A DNA stretch of 64,000 nucleotides from an uncultured Collinsella sp. (GCA_900544095.1 UQTV01000002.1:62001-126000), one strand, 5' to 3'. Positions 24,832 through 33,865 are shown, numbered from the stretch's first letter. Notes: a model not told the origin generated them from the letters alone. Program-made: numbers and translations.

Positions 24832-26415
24832 ATGTCTGATCGTTTGACGGTCCTGACGTCTAAGAGCGTCTTTACCGGTACGGGGGACCTGCCGTTTGAA
24901 GGTTTCGTAGCGGTCCGTGGCAATCGAATTGAGGCGGTTGGCACCAAGTGTGAGGTGGCTTCGTATTTGACCCAGGCGGACGAGGTAGTTGATCTGGGCG
25001 ACCGCACCGTCATGCCTGGTCTGATCGATGTACATACCTTCTATACAGGCTGGGCGCTGCGGACGTTGGGGTCTGATCTGTCCGGCATCGATGATGCCAA
25101 AGAGGCCGTGTCGCTCTTGCGTGCATGGAAAGAAGATCATCCGGATTGCGCGGCGGCTTTTGGCCACAACCTATCCGAAACGTTGGCATCGGATGCCGAG
25201 AACGCAAATACGGCAGCTGTGTTTGACGAGTTTTTTGGTGATATCCCTGTCGTCTGCTTTACACCGGGCGCGGAGACCTGCGTTCTCAATGCTGCCGCCA
25301 GTGCGCGATACGGTTTTACACCGCAGGCGTGCTATGCCGAGAAGATCTGGCGCATGATGAGCGATTTCCTCGCGTTGCCCGAGGTGCGCGCGGGGTATTC
25401 GAACTACATGAGCATGCTTAACGAGCGCGGCGTTACCGCCATCAAGGAGATGGCGTTTGATGACTACTACGGCTTTGCCGACGAAATGGCTCGCCGTGAG
25501 GAATCTGGTGAGCTGACGGTTCGCGTCTCTATGATGTCGCAGCCGGTGGGCGCTGGTGCAAATCTGGCATATGCTCGCGAGGCACGAGAGCGCTTCCGGG
25601 GACCGTTCGTTCGTTTTTCTGGCTTCAACCGTATGACCGATCGCGGCGTATGGGCGGGGCTTGCCGAGATGATTGACCCCTATGAGGATACGGCCGATGC
25701 GGGCGCTGCCGGCAAGACGGTCGTCGAGGAGCCAGAGTGGGATCTGATTGAAAGCGAGCTGCGTGCAATTGATGCTGACGGCTTCCGATATTCCTTGCAT
25801 TGCCAGGGCGATGGCGCCGTTCGTCGCACCGTGACGCTCTATGCCTCGCTGCCTCGAGACGAGCATGGACGGATGCTTCGCCGCCATGCGATTACCGATC
25901 TCGAGAACTCTGACCCGACCGATCTTGTCGAGTTTGGCAAGTTAGGTGGAATTTGCGAGGTCTATCCGCAGATTCTGACGCTGGACCGGCGCGAGGATTG
26001 CCTGTCGATGATGCGTCGACAAATTGGCGAGACGCGACTTTTGCACAGCTGGAATCGCCGCGGCATGGAAGATTCCGGATGCACAGTGTGCTGTGGCACG
26101 GATTTGCCGCTGTTGATTCCGAGCTTGGGCGAGTCAATCTACAGTGCGTGCGGCGGATACTTCGACGACGGACTGCCCGTGAATGAGGTCAACACGCTGA
26201 CGCTTGTCGAGCTCTTGTGCGCTTGGACTGCCGGGGGCGCGTACGACCTGATGCGCGAAGACGAGCTGGGTACGCTTGAGGTTGGCAAGCTTGCCGATAT
26301 CTGCGTGCTCGATCGGGATGTGTTCGACCTCGATTATCGCGACGCACGTGATCTTGCGGTTGACATGACGATGTCGGACGGACAAATCGTGTTCGACCGA
26401 AATAAGGAGGCATAA
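24832..26415 (+). CDS. Amidohydrolase (YtcJ-like) with altered metal motif
   Basis: The 527-residue protein has the amidohydrolase-3 layout: N-terminal beta sandwich, 'RTVMPGLIDVHTF', a TIM barrel with 'YSLHCQGDGAV', 'CCGTDLPLLIPS', and a C-terminal 'GTLEVGKLADICVLDRDVF'. The normal first metal motif HxH is HTF here, so one metal-binding His is missing. The activity may be mononuclear or altered. It starts nine bases after the transporter stop and is followed at once by the epimerase, so it belongs to the operon. Release of an amine or acyl group from the imported compound is a guess. Confidence 0.82.
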   Translation: MSDRLTVLTSKSVFTGTGDLPFEGFVAVRGNRIEAVGTKCEVASYLTQADEVVDLGDRTVMPGLIDVHTFYTGWALRTLGSDLSGIDDAKEAVSLLRAWKEDHPDCAAAFGHNLSETLASDAENANTAAVFDEFFGDIPVVCFTPGAETCVLNAAASARYGFTPQACYAEKIWRMMSDFLALPEVRAGYSNYMSMLNERGVTAIKEMAFDDYYGFADEMARREESGELTVRVSMMSQPVGAGANLAYAREARERFRGPFVRFSGFNRMTDRGVWAGLAEMIDPYEDTADAGAAGKTVVEEPEWDLIESELRAIDADGFRYSLHCQGDGAVRRTVTLYASLPRDEHGRMLRRHAITDLENSDPTDLVEFGKLGGICEVYPQILTLDRREDCLSMMRRQIGETRLLHSWNRRGMEDSGCTVCCGTDLPLLIPSLGESIYSACGGYFDDGLPVNEVNTLTLVELLCAWTAGGAYDLMREDELGTLEVGKLADICVLDRDVFDLDYRDARDLAVDMTMSDGQIVFDRNKEA

Positions 26416-26416
26416 G

Positions 26417-27268
26417 ATGTCTGAATCCAAACCGACGCTGCGCCGCGAGCAGATTGCGGGCATGAATATCCACTACATCATGTGGTCGCTCGATTACTTC
26501 CTTGATGTTCAGCAGCGCTTGGGCTTTGAGTCCATTGAGCTGTGGTGTGCAGAGCCGCATGTGACGCTCGACCATACGGGTTACTTTGAGGCTGAGGTCC
26601 TGGCGAAAAAGGCTGCAGACCGTGGGCTTAGGTATCGCACTCTGTGCCCCGAGAATGTTGTCTATCCTTGGCAGTACTGCGCACGCAAGCCGCTGCATGA
26701 ACAGCGCAGCCTGGCGTACTTTAAACACGGCATTGAGCTTGCCGAGGTACTTGGGTGCGACCGTATGTCCGTCAACTCGGGCTGGGGCGACTGGGACGAG
26801 GACCGCGAGGAAGCCTGGAAGCGCAGCCGCGAGCACTTGTCCATTCTGGCGGAGTATGCCGGCGAGCACGGTCTGGTGCTTACGATGGAAAGCCTGCGTC
26901 CCGAGGAGAGCAACCTTGTGACGACGGTTTCCGATGCGAAGCGCATGATTGACGAGGTCGCGAGCCCGTACTTACAGCCCATGGTTGATACAACTGCGAT
27001 GGGCGTTGCGGGCGAGACGCTCGAGGACTGGTTTGCCGCCTTTGGTGATGGGGCAATTCACGAGATGCACTTTATCGACGGTGACCCGTATGGCCATCTG
27101 GTGTGGGGCGATGGCAAGCACGATATGGACGCCTTCGTTGCCACACTCAACGTCCATGGTTTCGACGGCATGCTGGGCCAGGAAATCACGGACGGCCGTT
27201 ACTACGATGACCCGGCGGCGGCTGATGCCAAGAACATGGCCGCATTCGAGAAATATCTGATTGACTAA
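26417..27268 (+). CDS. Sugar-phosphate isomerase/epimerase family protein, FrlC-like
   Basis: The 283-residue TIM-barrel protein resembles FrlC, the fructoselysine 3-epimerase: 'MNIHYIMWSLDYFLDVQQRLG', 'IELWCAEPHVTLD', 'LTMESLRPEESNLV' with metal Glu, 'MVDTTAMGVAGETL' with metal Asp, 'HEMHFIDGDPYGHLVWGDG' and final 'GQEITDGRYYDDP'. Such enzymes invert the C3 hydroxyl of a ketose or Amadori compound using Mn or Co. AAGGAGG precedes the ATG, one base after the previous stop. Its FrlB- and FrlD-like neighbours support the assignment. Confidence 0.82.
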   Translation: MSESKPTLRREQIAGMNIHYIMWSLDYFLDVQQRLGFESIELWCAEPHVTLDHTGYFEAEVLAKKAADRGLRYRTLCPENVVYPWQYCARKPLHEQRSLAYFKHGIELAEVLGCDRMSVNSGWGDWDEDREEAWKRSREHLSILAEYAGEHGLVLTMESLRPEESNLVTTVSDAKRMIDEVASPYLQPMVDTTAMGVAGETLEDWFAAFGDGAIHEMHFIDGDPYGHLVWGDGKHDMDAFVATLNVHGFDGMLGQEITDGRYYDDPAAADAKNMAAFEKYLID

Positions 27269-27330
27269 AACAACTATCGGCTACGCAACCAACGTCATTG
27301 ATTGCGGCCCAAATAAGAAAGGAACTGGAT

Positions 27331-28299
27331 ATGAACGCACACGATCTGATCAAAGAGGCAATTGCCGAGAAGGGCAAGTTCGACAGCGTCTACTGGATTG
27401 CTTGCGGTGGCTCCATGATCGATTTGATCCCGGCTCACGAGCTTCTGCAGCGCGAGGCAACCACCTTCACTTCGTATATCTATACCGCACGTGAATTCGA
27501 CATTATGCGTCCGCGTCGTCTGGGCGAGAAGTCCCTGGTCATCGCTTGCAGCCACAGTGGCAATACCCCGGAGGTCGTCGAGGGCTGCGAGATTGCCCTT
27601 GCCGCCGGCGCTACGGTGATCGCCCAGACCGACAACGCTGGATCCAAGATCGACTCCGGCAAGTGGACCACGTGGGTCTACCCGTGGGGCGAGGGCGTGC
27701 CGCAGGCCGAGGTCCCCGCTGGCATTTCGCTGTCGCTTGCGGCCGAGCTGCTCGATCAGCAGGAGGGCTACGCCGATCTTGCCGATATGTATGCCGGTAT
27801 CGCCGAGATGGATAAGATTCTTCCCCCGGCACGTGAGAAGGTAAATGCCGAGCTGGGCGATCGTTTTGCCAAGCTTTGCCAGGAGCACGAGTTCTTCTAC
27901 ATTCTGGGCAGCGGTCCCAACTTTAGCCAGACCTACGGTTTCGCTATCTGCTCTCTTATGGAGATGCAGTGGCAGCACTGCAGCTACATCCACTCTGCCG
28001 AGTACTTCCACGGCCCCTTCGAGGCTACTCAGGATGGCGTTTTTTACTTCCTGCAGATGGGCTCCAGCGAGTGCCGTGCTATGGACGAGCGCGCCCTGGC
28101 GTTCCTTAAGACGCATACCGATACGCTGATGGTGCTCGATGCCAAGGAGTACGGTATGGAAGCCGTGCCGGCGAGCGTCCGTGCCTATCTGGACCCGGTG
28201 CTGTTCTACGCCATGAACTGCGAGCTGCGTGCTGCACGCGGCAAGGTGTTTGATCACGATCCCGATTTCCGTCGCTATATGGGTGTTGTCGAGTACTAG
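27331..28299 (+). CDS. SIS-domain deglycase, FrlB-like
   Basis: The 322-residue protein has two SIS modules: 'VYWIACGGSMIDLIPAHEL', 'LVIACSHSGNTPEVVEGCE', 'YILGSGPNFSQTYGFAICS' and 'SYIHSAEYFHGPFEATQDG'. It ends 'RRYMGVVEY', almost the same as E. coli FrlB 'RRYYGGLVEY'. FrlB splits fructoselysine-6-phosphate to lysine and glucose-6-phosphate. The same chemistry on a related Amadori phosphate is the best guess here. The ATG at 27331 follows AAAGGAACTGG. Confidence 0.85.
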   Translation: MNAHDLIKEAIAEKGKFDSVYWIACGGSMIDLIPAHELLQREATTFTSYIYTAREFDIMRPRRLGEKSLVIACSHSGNTPEVVEGCEIALAAGATVIAQTDNAGSKIDSGKWTTWVYPWGEGVPQAEVPAGISLSLAAELLDQQEGYADLADMYAGIAEMDKILPPAREKVNAELGDRFAKLCQEHEFFYILGSGPNFSQTYGFAICSLMEMQWQHCSYIHSAEYFHGPFEATQDGVFYFLQMGSSECRAMDERALAFLKTHTDTLMVLDAKEYGMEAVPASVRAYLDPVLFYAMNCELRAARGKVFDHDPDFRRYMGVVEY

Positions 28300-28313
28300 A
28301 AGGAGCAAAGGCC

Positions 28314-29177
28314 ATGGCATTTAACGTTAACGCGCTCGGATTTGGCGACAACGTCGTCGATCGCTACGAGCATATCCACACCATGTATCCCGGCGGCAAT
28401 GCGGTGAACTTCGCCGTTTATGCCAAGAAATGCGGTGCCGCACGCTCCGCATACATGGGCATTTTTGGCAATGATGCCGCTGCCGAGCATGTCATTGCAA
28501 GCCTCGAGGATGAGGGTATCGAGCTTGACAAGTGCGAGCAGATGATTGGCGAGAACGGAGCGGCTCGCGTGACCGTCGTTGACGGTGACCGTGTCTTTCT
28601 CGGCTCCAACGAGGGCGGTATCCGTGGCGATGCGCGCTATGTCCTCGATCGTTTTGACCTTGCGTACATGAAGCAGTTCGATGTGGTTCATTCGGGCAAC
28701 TATTGCTTTACCGAGCGCGAGCTGCCCAAGCTGAAGGCTGCGGGCGTCACGGTCTCTTTTGACTTTTCGGATGACTCCACCGACGAGTACTACGAGCAGA
28801 TTGCGCCCTACGTCGATTTCGCTTTCTTTAGTGCGGCGGATGCCGCGAGCGAGGACGAGATTCGCGAGCGTCTGGCATGGGTGAAGGGTCTGGGTCCGCG
28901 TTTTGTGTCGGCTACGGCGGGCGCCGAGGGCTGCATTGCTTACGACGGCGAGCGTTATTACCGCCAGCTGGCTAAACCGGTAACGGACATGAAGGACACC
29001 ATGGGGGCGGGCGACTCGTTCCTCACCTCGTTTTTGATGTGCTATCTCGATTCCGTCAAGCGTGGTGAGGATGGCGCCGAGGCCATCGAGCGCGCGCTCG
29101 ACTTTGCTGCCGGGTTTGCTTCGACCGTGTGCGGCATGGAAGGTTCTTGGGGCCACGGAGCACCAATCGTCGAATAG
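28314..29177 (+). CDS. PfkB-family sugar kinase, FrlD-like (first copy)
   Basis: The 287-residue kinase follows FrlD (fructoselysine 6-kinase): 'ALGFGDNVVDRYEHIHTMYPGGNAVNFAVYAKK' in parts, 'NEGGIRGDARYV', 'VSFDFSDDSTDEYY', and the ATP and catalytic motif 'DTMGAGDSFLTSFLMCY' with the base Asp. FrlD makes the 6-phosphate that FrlB cleaves. AAGGAG precedes the ATG at 14 bases from the FrlB stop. A second PfkB kinase follows after a hairpin. Confidence 0.85.
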   Translation: MAFNVNALGFGDNVVDRYEHIHTMYPGGNAVNFAVYAKKCGAARSAYMGIFGNDAAAEHVIASLEDEGIELDKCEQMIGENGAARVTVVDGDRVFLGSNEGGIRGDARYVLDRFDLAYMKQFDVVHSGNYCFTERELPKLKAAGVTVSFDFSDDSTDEYYEQIAPYVDFAFFSAADAASEDEIRERLAWVKGLGPRFVSATAGAEGCIAYDGERYYRQLAKPVTDMKDTMGAGDSFLTSFLMCYLDSVKRGEDGAEAIERALDFAAGFASTVCGMEGSWGHGAPIVE

Positions 29178-29247
29178 CTTAAGAAAGCGTACGGCGGTCT
29201 GGCTATGAGGCCTTGGACAGCCGATGCAAAACAATAAGCGAAACGCG

Positions 29248-29281
29248 AAAAGGGGGCTCGCCATGTGGTGGGTCCCCTTTT
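29248..29281 (+). terminator. Internal hairpin between the two PfkB genes
   Basis: AAAAGGGG (29248-29255) pairs with CCCCTTTT (29274-29281) over an 18-base loop. It may end some transcripts and reduce expression of the distal half of the cluster. Confidence 0.6.
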
Positions 29282-29298
29282 GAACATTGGAGAAGAGT

Positions 29299-30099
29299 AT
29301 GGGTATTAAAGCGTGTGCGGCTGGTTTTTGCTGTGCGGACGTCTATCAAAACATCGGCGTGTTCTATCCGACTGGTAATGGCATTGACTGGGGTATCCAT
29401 CTTGCACGAATGGGCGTTTCGGTATCCGCCGTGTCGGTTGTCGGCAAGGACGAGTACGGAGACAAGATGAGAGAGGCGCTGGCCGCCGAGGGGTTCGATA
29501 TCTCACATCTGCGGGTGGAGGATGGCGACACCTCGGTGATGCTCATGGCATTGAAAGACGGCGTCGATCGCGTGCATCTCGAGGCAATCGATGGCGTAAT
29601 GGAGACATATCGACCGAATGAAGACGACCGGGCGTTTATCCTGGAACATGACATCATTCATACCGACCTGTTTGGCAATTGTTTGGACCTCCTGCCCGAA
29701 TGGCATGATGCGGGCAAGACGGTGGTTATGGACTTCTCGGTGTTCAGCCAGGATCCCGAATATGCATGTGAGGCTCATTTTCCTTACGTAGACTATGCGT
29801 TCATGTCGTTTGAAGAGGACACTCCGGAGCTACGAGACTGGGTACGCCACGTGCAGGGATTGGGACCGCGCGTTGCGGTTGCCACGCTTGGCGAGAAGGG
29901 AAGCATTGCCTATGACGGTGAGCGCTTCTATGAGTGCGGGGTCGTACCGGCGGAGAAGGTCGTTAATACCGTGGGTGCCGGCGACTCGTATATTGCCGGG
30001 TTTACCAAGGGCGTGATCGATGGCCTTGATATTCCGGCGTGTATGAAGGCGGGCGCTGAGCTGTCGTCCCGAGTGATTGGTTCGTTTGAGCCGTACTAG
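29299..30099 (+). CDS. PfkB-family sugar kinase (second copy)
   Basis: The 266-residue kinase has 'GFCCADVYQNIGVFYPTGNGIDWGIHL', in parts, 'VSVVGKDEYGDKMREAL', 'KTVVMDFSVFSQDPEY' and the catalytic 'NTVGAGDSYIAGFTKGV'. It is clearly related to the kinase at 28314-29177 but diverged in the substrate strand: 'PTGNGIDWG' replaces 'PGGNAVNFA'. It may phosphorylate a different intermediate. The ATG at 29299 was chosen over a TTG at 29287 because GGAGAAG lies just upstream. Confidence 0.83.
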   Translation: MGIKACAAGFCCADVYQNIGVFYPTGNGIDWGIHLARMGVSVSAVSVVGKDEYGDKMREALAAEGFDISHLRVEDGDTSVMLMALKDGVDRVHLEAIDGVMETYRPNEDDRAFILEHDIIHTDLFGNCLDLLPEWHDAGKTVVMDFSVFSQDPEYACEAHFPYVDYAFMSFEEDTPELRDWVRHVQGLGPRVAVATLGEKGSIAYDGERFYECGVVPAEKVVNTVGAGDSYIAGFTKGVIDGLDIPACMKAGAELSSRVIGSFEPY

Positions 30100-30126
30100 G
30101 GTCAAATGCCTGGAAAGGAGTACAAA

Positions 30127-30987
30127 ATGGTTATCGACATGTTGGTTCAGCCCATGCTCTACAGCGAGATCTGTACGCCGGGTGATGAGCCTGATGGATT
30201 CGGTTTTTGGTCACGAGAATTTGGTATGGGGCATATGGGCCCCATGGATTGGGATGAGCTTCAAGTCGAGATGGACGTCTGCGATGTGCAGAAGAGCGTG
30301 CTCATGCCGCTCGATGTAACCACGGCATGCGGAGGGCATTTTGGCACCAATGACCAGATTGCCATGCTGGTTGCCGCGCATCCCGATCGTCTGTGGGGAT
30401 TTGCGAGCGTAGATCCGCAGGTGAGCGGCGCCGCAGACGAATTGGAGCGCGCCTTTACCGAGTTGGGGGCAAAGGGGCTTTGCCTGCATCCGGCAAAGCA
30501 GGGTTTTGCCCCCGATGATGCTGTGGCCGAGCCGCTTTACGAGCTATGCGAGCGCTATAACAAGCCGGTGGTTTTCCATGCCGGTATGTCTTGGGAGCCG
30601 GGTGCAGAGCTCTCGCGCAGTAATCCGCTTGCATTTGAGCACACAATCGCAACGCATCCAAATGTGCGTTTTAGTTTGACCCACTTTGGCTGGCCCTGGG
30701 TGCGCGAGACCGTGGCGATGCTGCTCAAGTATCCCAACTGCTACACGGACACCTCTATCACTTACATCGATTCGCCCGAGGAGATGATGCAGCGTCTTTT
30801 CACGGTCGATATGGGGCCGCTGTGGTATGAGCGTGCGCTATCGCATCAAGTGATGTTTGCCAGCAATACGCCGCGCTTCCGTGCGTTCAAACTCAAGCGG
30901 GCGCTCGATACCGTGTCCATGCGCGATGATGCGCGAGAAAGGCTCTACTGGGGTAATGCCCTGCGTTTTCTTGAAGGGGATGAGTGA
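30127..30987 (+). CDS. Amidohydrolase-2-like TIM-barrel protein lacking metal motifs
   Basis: The 286-residue protein has the amidohydrolase-2 fold, 'LWGFASVDPQ', 'GLCLHPAKQGFAPDD', 'PVVFHAGMSWEPG' and 'FSLTHFGWPWVRETVAMLLKY' in parts. The N-terminal metal motif 'IDxHxH' is 'IDMLVQP', and the usual 'FGSDxP' is 'FASNTP', so both the HxH and the catalytic Asp are missing. Family relatives include decarboxylases and lactonases. The loss of ligands suggests a different chemistry. AAAGGAG precedes the ATG. Confidence 0.78.
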   Translation: MVIDMLVQPMLYSEICTPGDEPDGFGFWSREFGMGHMGPMDWDELQVEMDVCDVQKSVLMPLDVTTACGGHFGTNDQIAMLVAAHPDRLWGFASVDPQVSGAADELERAFTELGAKGLCLHPAKQGFAPDDAVAEPLYELCERYNKPVVFHAGMSWEPGAELSRSNPLAFEHTIATHPNVRFSLTHFGWPWVRETVAMLLKYPNCYTDTSITYIDSPEEMMQRLFTVDMGPLWYERALSHQVMFASNTPRFRAFKLKRALDTVSMRDDARERLYWGNALRFLEGDE

Positions 30988-30989
30988 AC

Positions 30990-31418
30990 ATGGTGACGCT
31001 CGAGACATTGAGCTATCTCTCGACTGCTCCGGACCAGTTCATCGATATTACCGAAGACGTGCACGCCGCCGTCGAACGCAGCTCGGTGACGAATGGCTTG
31101 GCAGCGATTATTTTGTCGCATACGACCTGCGGAATCGTGGTAAACGAGGGGCTGCCCTGCGTGGAGACGGATCTTATGGAGACGCTTGATCGCATCGCCC
31201 CACTCGATGCCCCCTATGCGCATGCACACTTCCTGCCGAGCTATGGAGCCACCGGCAACAACTCCTGTGGGCATATCAAGAGCATGATTTGTGGAAACAG
31301 CTGCTTCTTTCCCGTCCAAGATGGCCATATCGTGTGCGGAGGTGCCCAGAACATCTATCTTGCGGAGTTTGACGGTCCGCAGAAGCGAAAAGTGTACGTC
31401 GAGGTGTTGGGGGAGTAA
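30990..31418 (+). CDS. YjbQ/UPF0047-family protein
   Basis: The 142-residue protein matches the YjbQ fold: 'ILSHTTCGIVVNEG', 'SYGATGNNSCGHIKSMICGN', 'IVCGGAQNIYLAEFDGPQ' and 'RKVYVEVLG'. E. coli YjbQ has weak thiamin-phosphate synthase activity, and the true role of the family is unresolved. Here, inside a sugar catabolic operon, a metal-dependent hydrolase or isomerase role is possible but unproved. The ATG at 30990 lies two bases after the previous stop. Confidence 0.85.
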   Translation: MVTLETLSYLSTAPDQFIDITEDVHAAVERSSVTNGLAAIILSHTTCGIVVNEGLPCVETDLMETLDRIAPLDAPYAHAHFLPSYGATGNNSCGHIKSMICGNSCFFPVQDGHIVCGGAQNIYLAEFDGPQKRKVYVEVLGE

Positions 31419-31451
31419 CGTCCCTGCAATAGCCCTATGAAGGAGCACGTT

Positions 31452-32261
31452 ATGTCGTTTCTAACTTCGGTGTTCAAGACCGAAAAGCCGGTTATCGGAA
31501 TGCTGCACCTGCGTCCTCTGCCGGGCGATCCACTGTTTTATCCGGGTGGAATCGTATCGCAGGTCGTGGAAGCCGCCAAGCGCGATCTCGAAGCGTTGCA
31601 GCAGGGCGGTGTCGATGGCATTTTGATTACCAATGAGCTCTCGATGCCCTATGAGCAGCACGTTTCTCCCTCAACCCTTGCATCGATGGGCTATGTAATC
31701 GGGGCTCTGTCCCATGATTTGTCGACCCCTTGGGGAGCTGAGGCTATTTACGATGGTGATGCCACAATCGAGCTGTGCGCTGCCGTCGATGCGCAGTTCA
31801 CGCGCTGCAATTTTTGCGGTGCCTGGGCCGGTGATCTCGGGCTGATTAACCGAGATTTCGCGCACACCATGCGTCGCAAGGCGGCGCTGCGCTTGGACGA
31901 CCTCAAGCTTTTTCACTTCATCACGAGCGAGGGGGAGGTTTATCTCAACGACCGCACGACTGCGGACATTGCCGATTCACTTCTCTTTAATTGCCTACCG
32001 GATGCGATGGTCATCGGCGGTTCGGCTGCCGGTCGTGGCGCTTCGGGCGAGCTTGCCGATGAGGTCCGCGAGCGTGTTGGCGAAGTGCCTGTGGTATGTG
32101 GCACCGGTTGTCGCGAAAATACCGTGGCTGACGTATTTGCTCACTACGATGGCGCGTTTGTCGGCACGTGCTTAAAGCGCGACGGAAAGCTGGATGCCCC
32201 GGTTGATGTTGAGCGGGTAGTTCGTTTTATGGCTGCCGCTCGTACGGCGCGAGGGGAGTAG
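31452..32261 (+). CDS. BtpA/SgcQ-family TIM-barrel protein
   Basis: The 269-residue protein matches the BtpA family: 'KPVIGMLHLRPLPGDPLF', 'DLEALQQGGVDGILITNE', 'VVCGTGCRENTVADVFAHYDGAFVGTCLKRDG' in parts. E. coli SgcQ is a homologue in a cryptic sugar operon; in cyanobacteria BtpA is linked to photosystem I. The fold resembles phosphate-binding TIM barrels, and in operons like this one it is probably an aldolase or synthase. AAGGAG lies nine bases before the ATG. Confidence 0.82.
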   Translation: MSFLTSVFKTEKPVIGMLHLRPLPGDPLFYPGGIVSQVVEAAKRDLEALQQGGVDGILITNELSMPYEQHVSPSTLASMGYVIGALSHDLSTPWGAEAIYDGDATIELCAAVDAQFTRCNFCGAWAGDLGLINRDFAHTMRRKAALRLDDLKLFHFITSEGEVYLNDRTTADIADSLLFNCLPDAMVIGGSAAGRGASGELADEVRERVGEVPVVCGTGCRENTVADVFAHYDGAFVGTCLKRDGKLDAPVDVERVVRFMAAARTARGE

Positions 32262-32267
32262 GCACCT

Positions 32268-33785
32268 ATGGCGTTTTATCTGGGTATTGATATTGGGACA
32301 AGCGCCTCTAAAGGCGTTTTAATCGATGATCGATGCAACATCGTTTGCCAGGCCACTTGTGGACACGAGACGGATAACCCACGTGATGGATGGTACCAGC
32401 ATGATGCGGAGGCAGTTTGGTGGGGCGATTTTTGCCGCTTGTCGCGCGAGCTGGTGGTGCGATCGGGGGTTAACGCGGCGCAGATCGGATGCGTCGGCCT
32501 TTCCGCATTGGGTTGCGACTGCGTGCCGGTCGATACCGAGTGCAACGCGCTGGTGCCCGCGATTTTGTACGGAGTCGATGCACGTTCGAAGCCGCAGATT
32601 GACGAGCTTCTTTCCGAATATGGGTCAGATCGCGCACGCGAGCTTTTCGGGCACGATCCCTGTTCGTCAGATATTGCTCCAAAGATCTTGTGGTTTAAGG
32701 AGAGTATGCCCGAGGTGCACGAACGTGCTGCGAAGTTCCTGACGGCGTCATCGTTTCTGTGCGCAAAGTTGACGGGGCGTTTTACGGTGGACCGTTATTT
32801 GGCGGAGGATTTTCTTCCCCTATACGATCGCTACACTTGGAAGGTTGATGCTCGGGAATGTGCTCGTTTCTGCCGGCCTGACCAGATGGCGGAGGTAATG
32901 TCGGCTACCGATATTGCCGGGGTGATTACGCAGCGTGCGGCTGAGGCGACGGGGCTCGCGGCAGGGACACCTGTCTTGGTGGGAACGGGCGACTCTGGTG
33001 CCGAGGTCATTTCGACGGGTGTATTCCGTCCCGGCGATATGATGGTTCAGTTGGGGAGTACGGCGTATTTCATCTACCTAGCTGATCATATGATCGATGA
33101 TGCCTGTCTGTGGCCAGGGACGTTTATCATTCCCGGAACTTACGGGATCTGCGCGGGGACCAATACGGCGGGTGCGCTCACATCGTGGCTGCGCCAAGAG
33201 CTGTATCGCGACGCCGTAGAGGCCGAGGGCCACGGTGGCCCCGATGCATATTCGGTTATGGCGCATGATGCCGCCGACGTGGCGCCGGGTGCCGATGGGC
33301 TCCTGTGCCTGCCGTACTTTGCGGGGGAGCGTACTCCGCTCAACGATCCCGAGGCGCGTGGCGTCTTCTTTGGCTTGACCGGAAGGCATACGCGAGCCCA
33401 TATGGTTCGCGCCGCCTTGGAAGGCATCGCGTATACCGTTGCATCCCATGTCGACATTATCGAGCGAGAGCATGGACTGCCAATTGGGCGCATTATGCTT
33501 GTCGGAGGTGGAACCAAGAATCCAGTTTGGATGCAGGCTATCGCCGACGTATGCGGGCGCGAGGTCTCGGTTGCCAAGGTTACGATGGGCGCATGCTTCG
33601 GCGATGCCATCATGGCAGCTCTCGCAGGAGGCGCCTATGCATCATGGGATGAGCTCGCTCAAGTCCTTGGCGTTGCGCAAACAATCGTGCCCGATATGGC
33701 TGCCCACGAGTTATATGCGTCGCGTCGTCATATCTTTGACGAATTGTATGCACGCAACCGTGATCTCATGCACGAATTGGTGTAA
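32268..33785 (+). CDS. FGGY-family carbohydrate kinase (xylulokinase-like)
   Basis: The 505-residue protein begins with the phosphate-1 loop 'YLGIDIGTSASKGVLID', continues with 'DGWYQHDAEAVWW', and has the second ATP domain 'VLVGTGDSGAEVISTGV', 'GLTGRHTRAHMVRAALEGIAY' and 'GGGTKNPVWMQAIADV'. Xylulose kinase and related pentulose kinases share this layout. The sugar is not predictable. AGGGGAG precedes the ATG, six bases after the SgcQ stop. It is the last gene of the cluster and is followed by a terminator. Confidence 0.88.
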   Translation: MAFYLGIDIGTSASKGVLIDDRCNIVCQATCGHETDNPRDGWYQHDAEAVWWGDFCRLSRELVVRSGVNAAQIGCVGLSALGCDCVPVDTECNALVPAILYGVDARSKPQIDELLSEYGSDRARELFGHDPCSSDIAPKILWFKESMPEVHERAAKFLTASSFLCAKLTGRFTVDRYLAEDFLPLYDRYTWKVDARECARFCRPDQMAEVMSATDIAGVITQRAAEATGLAAGTPVLVGTGDSGAEVISTGVFRPGDMMVQLGSTAYFIYLADHMIDDACLWPGTFIIPGTYGICAGTNTAGALTSWLRQELYRDAVEAEGHGGPDAYSVMAHDAADVAPGADGLLCLPYFAGERTPLNDPEARGVFFGLTGRHTRAHMVRAALEGIAYTVASHVDIIEREHGLPIGRIMLVGGGTKNPVWMQAIADVCGREVSVAKVTMGACFGDAIMAALAGGAYASWDELAQVLGVAQTIVPDMAAHELYASRRHIFDELYARNRDLMHELV

Positions 33786-33805
33786 TGCTGCCGAATTGTA
33801 CTGCC

Positions 33806-33854
33806 TGCCAATAGGGACTGCGTTGTGCGATTCGCATGTCCCTTGGCATTTTTT
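33806..33854 (+). terminator. Terminator of the catabolic cluster
   Basis: TGCCAATAGGGAC pairs with GTCCCTTGGCA with a two-base bulge, followed by TTTTTT. Confidence 0.8.
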
Positions 33855-33865
33855 GCCCACAGGGG

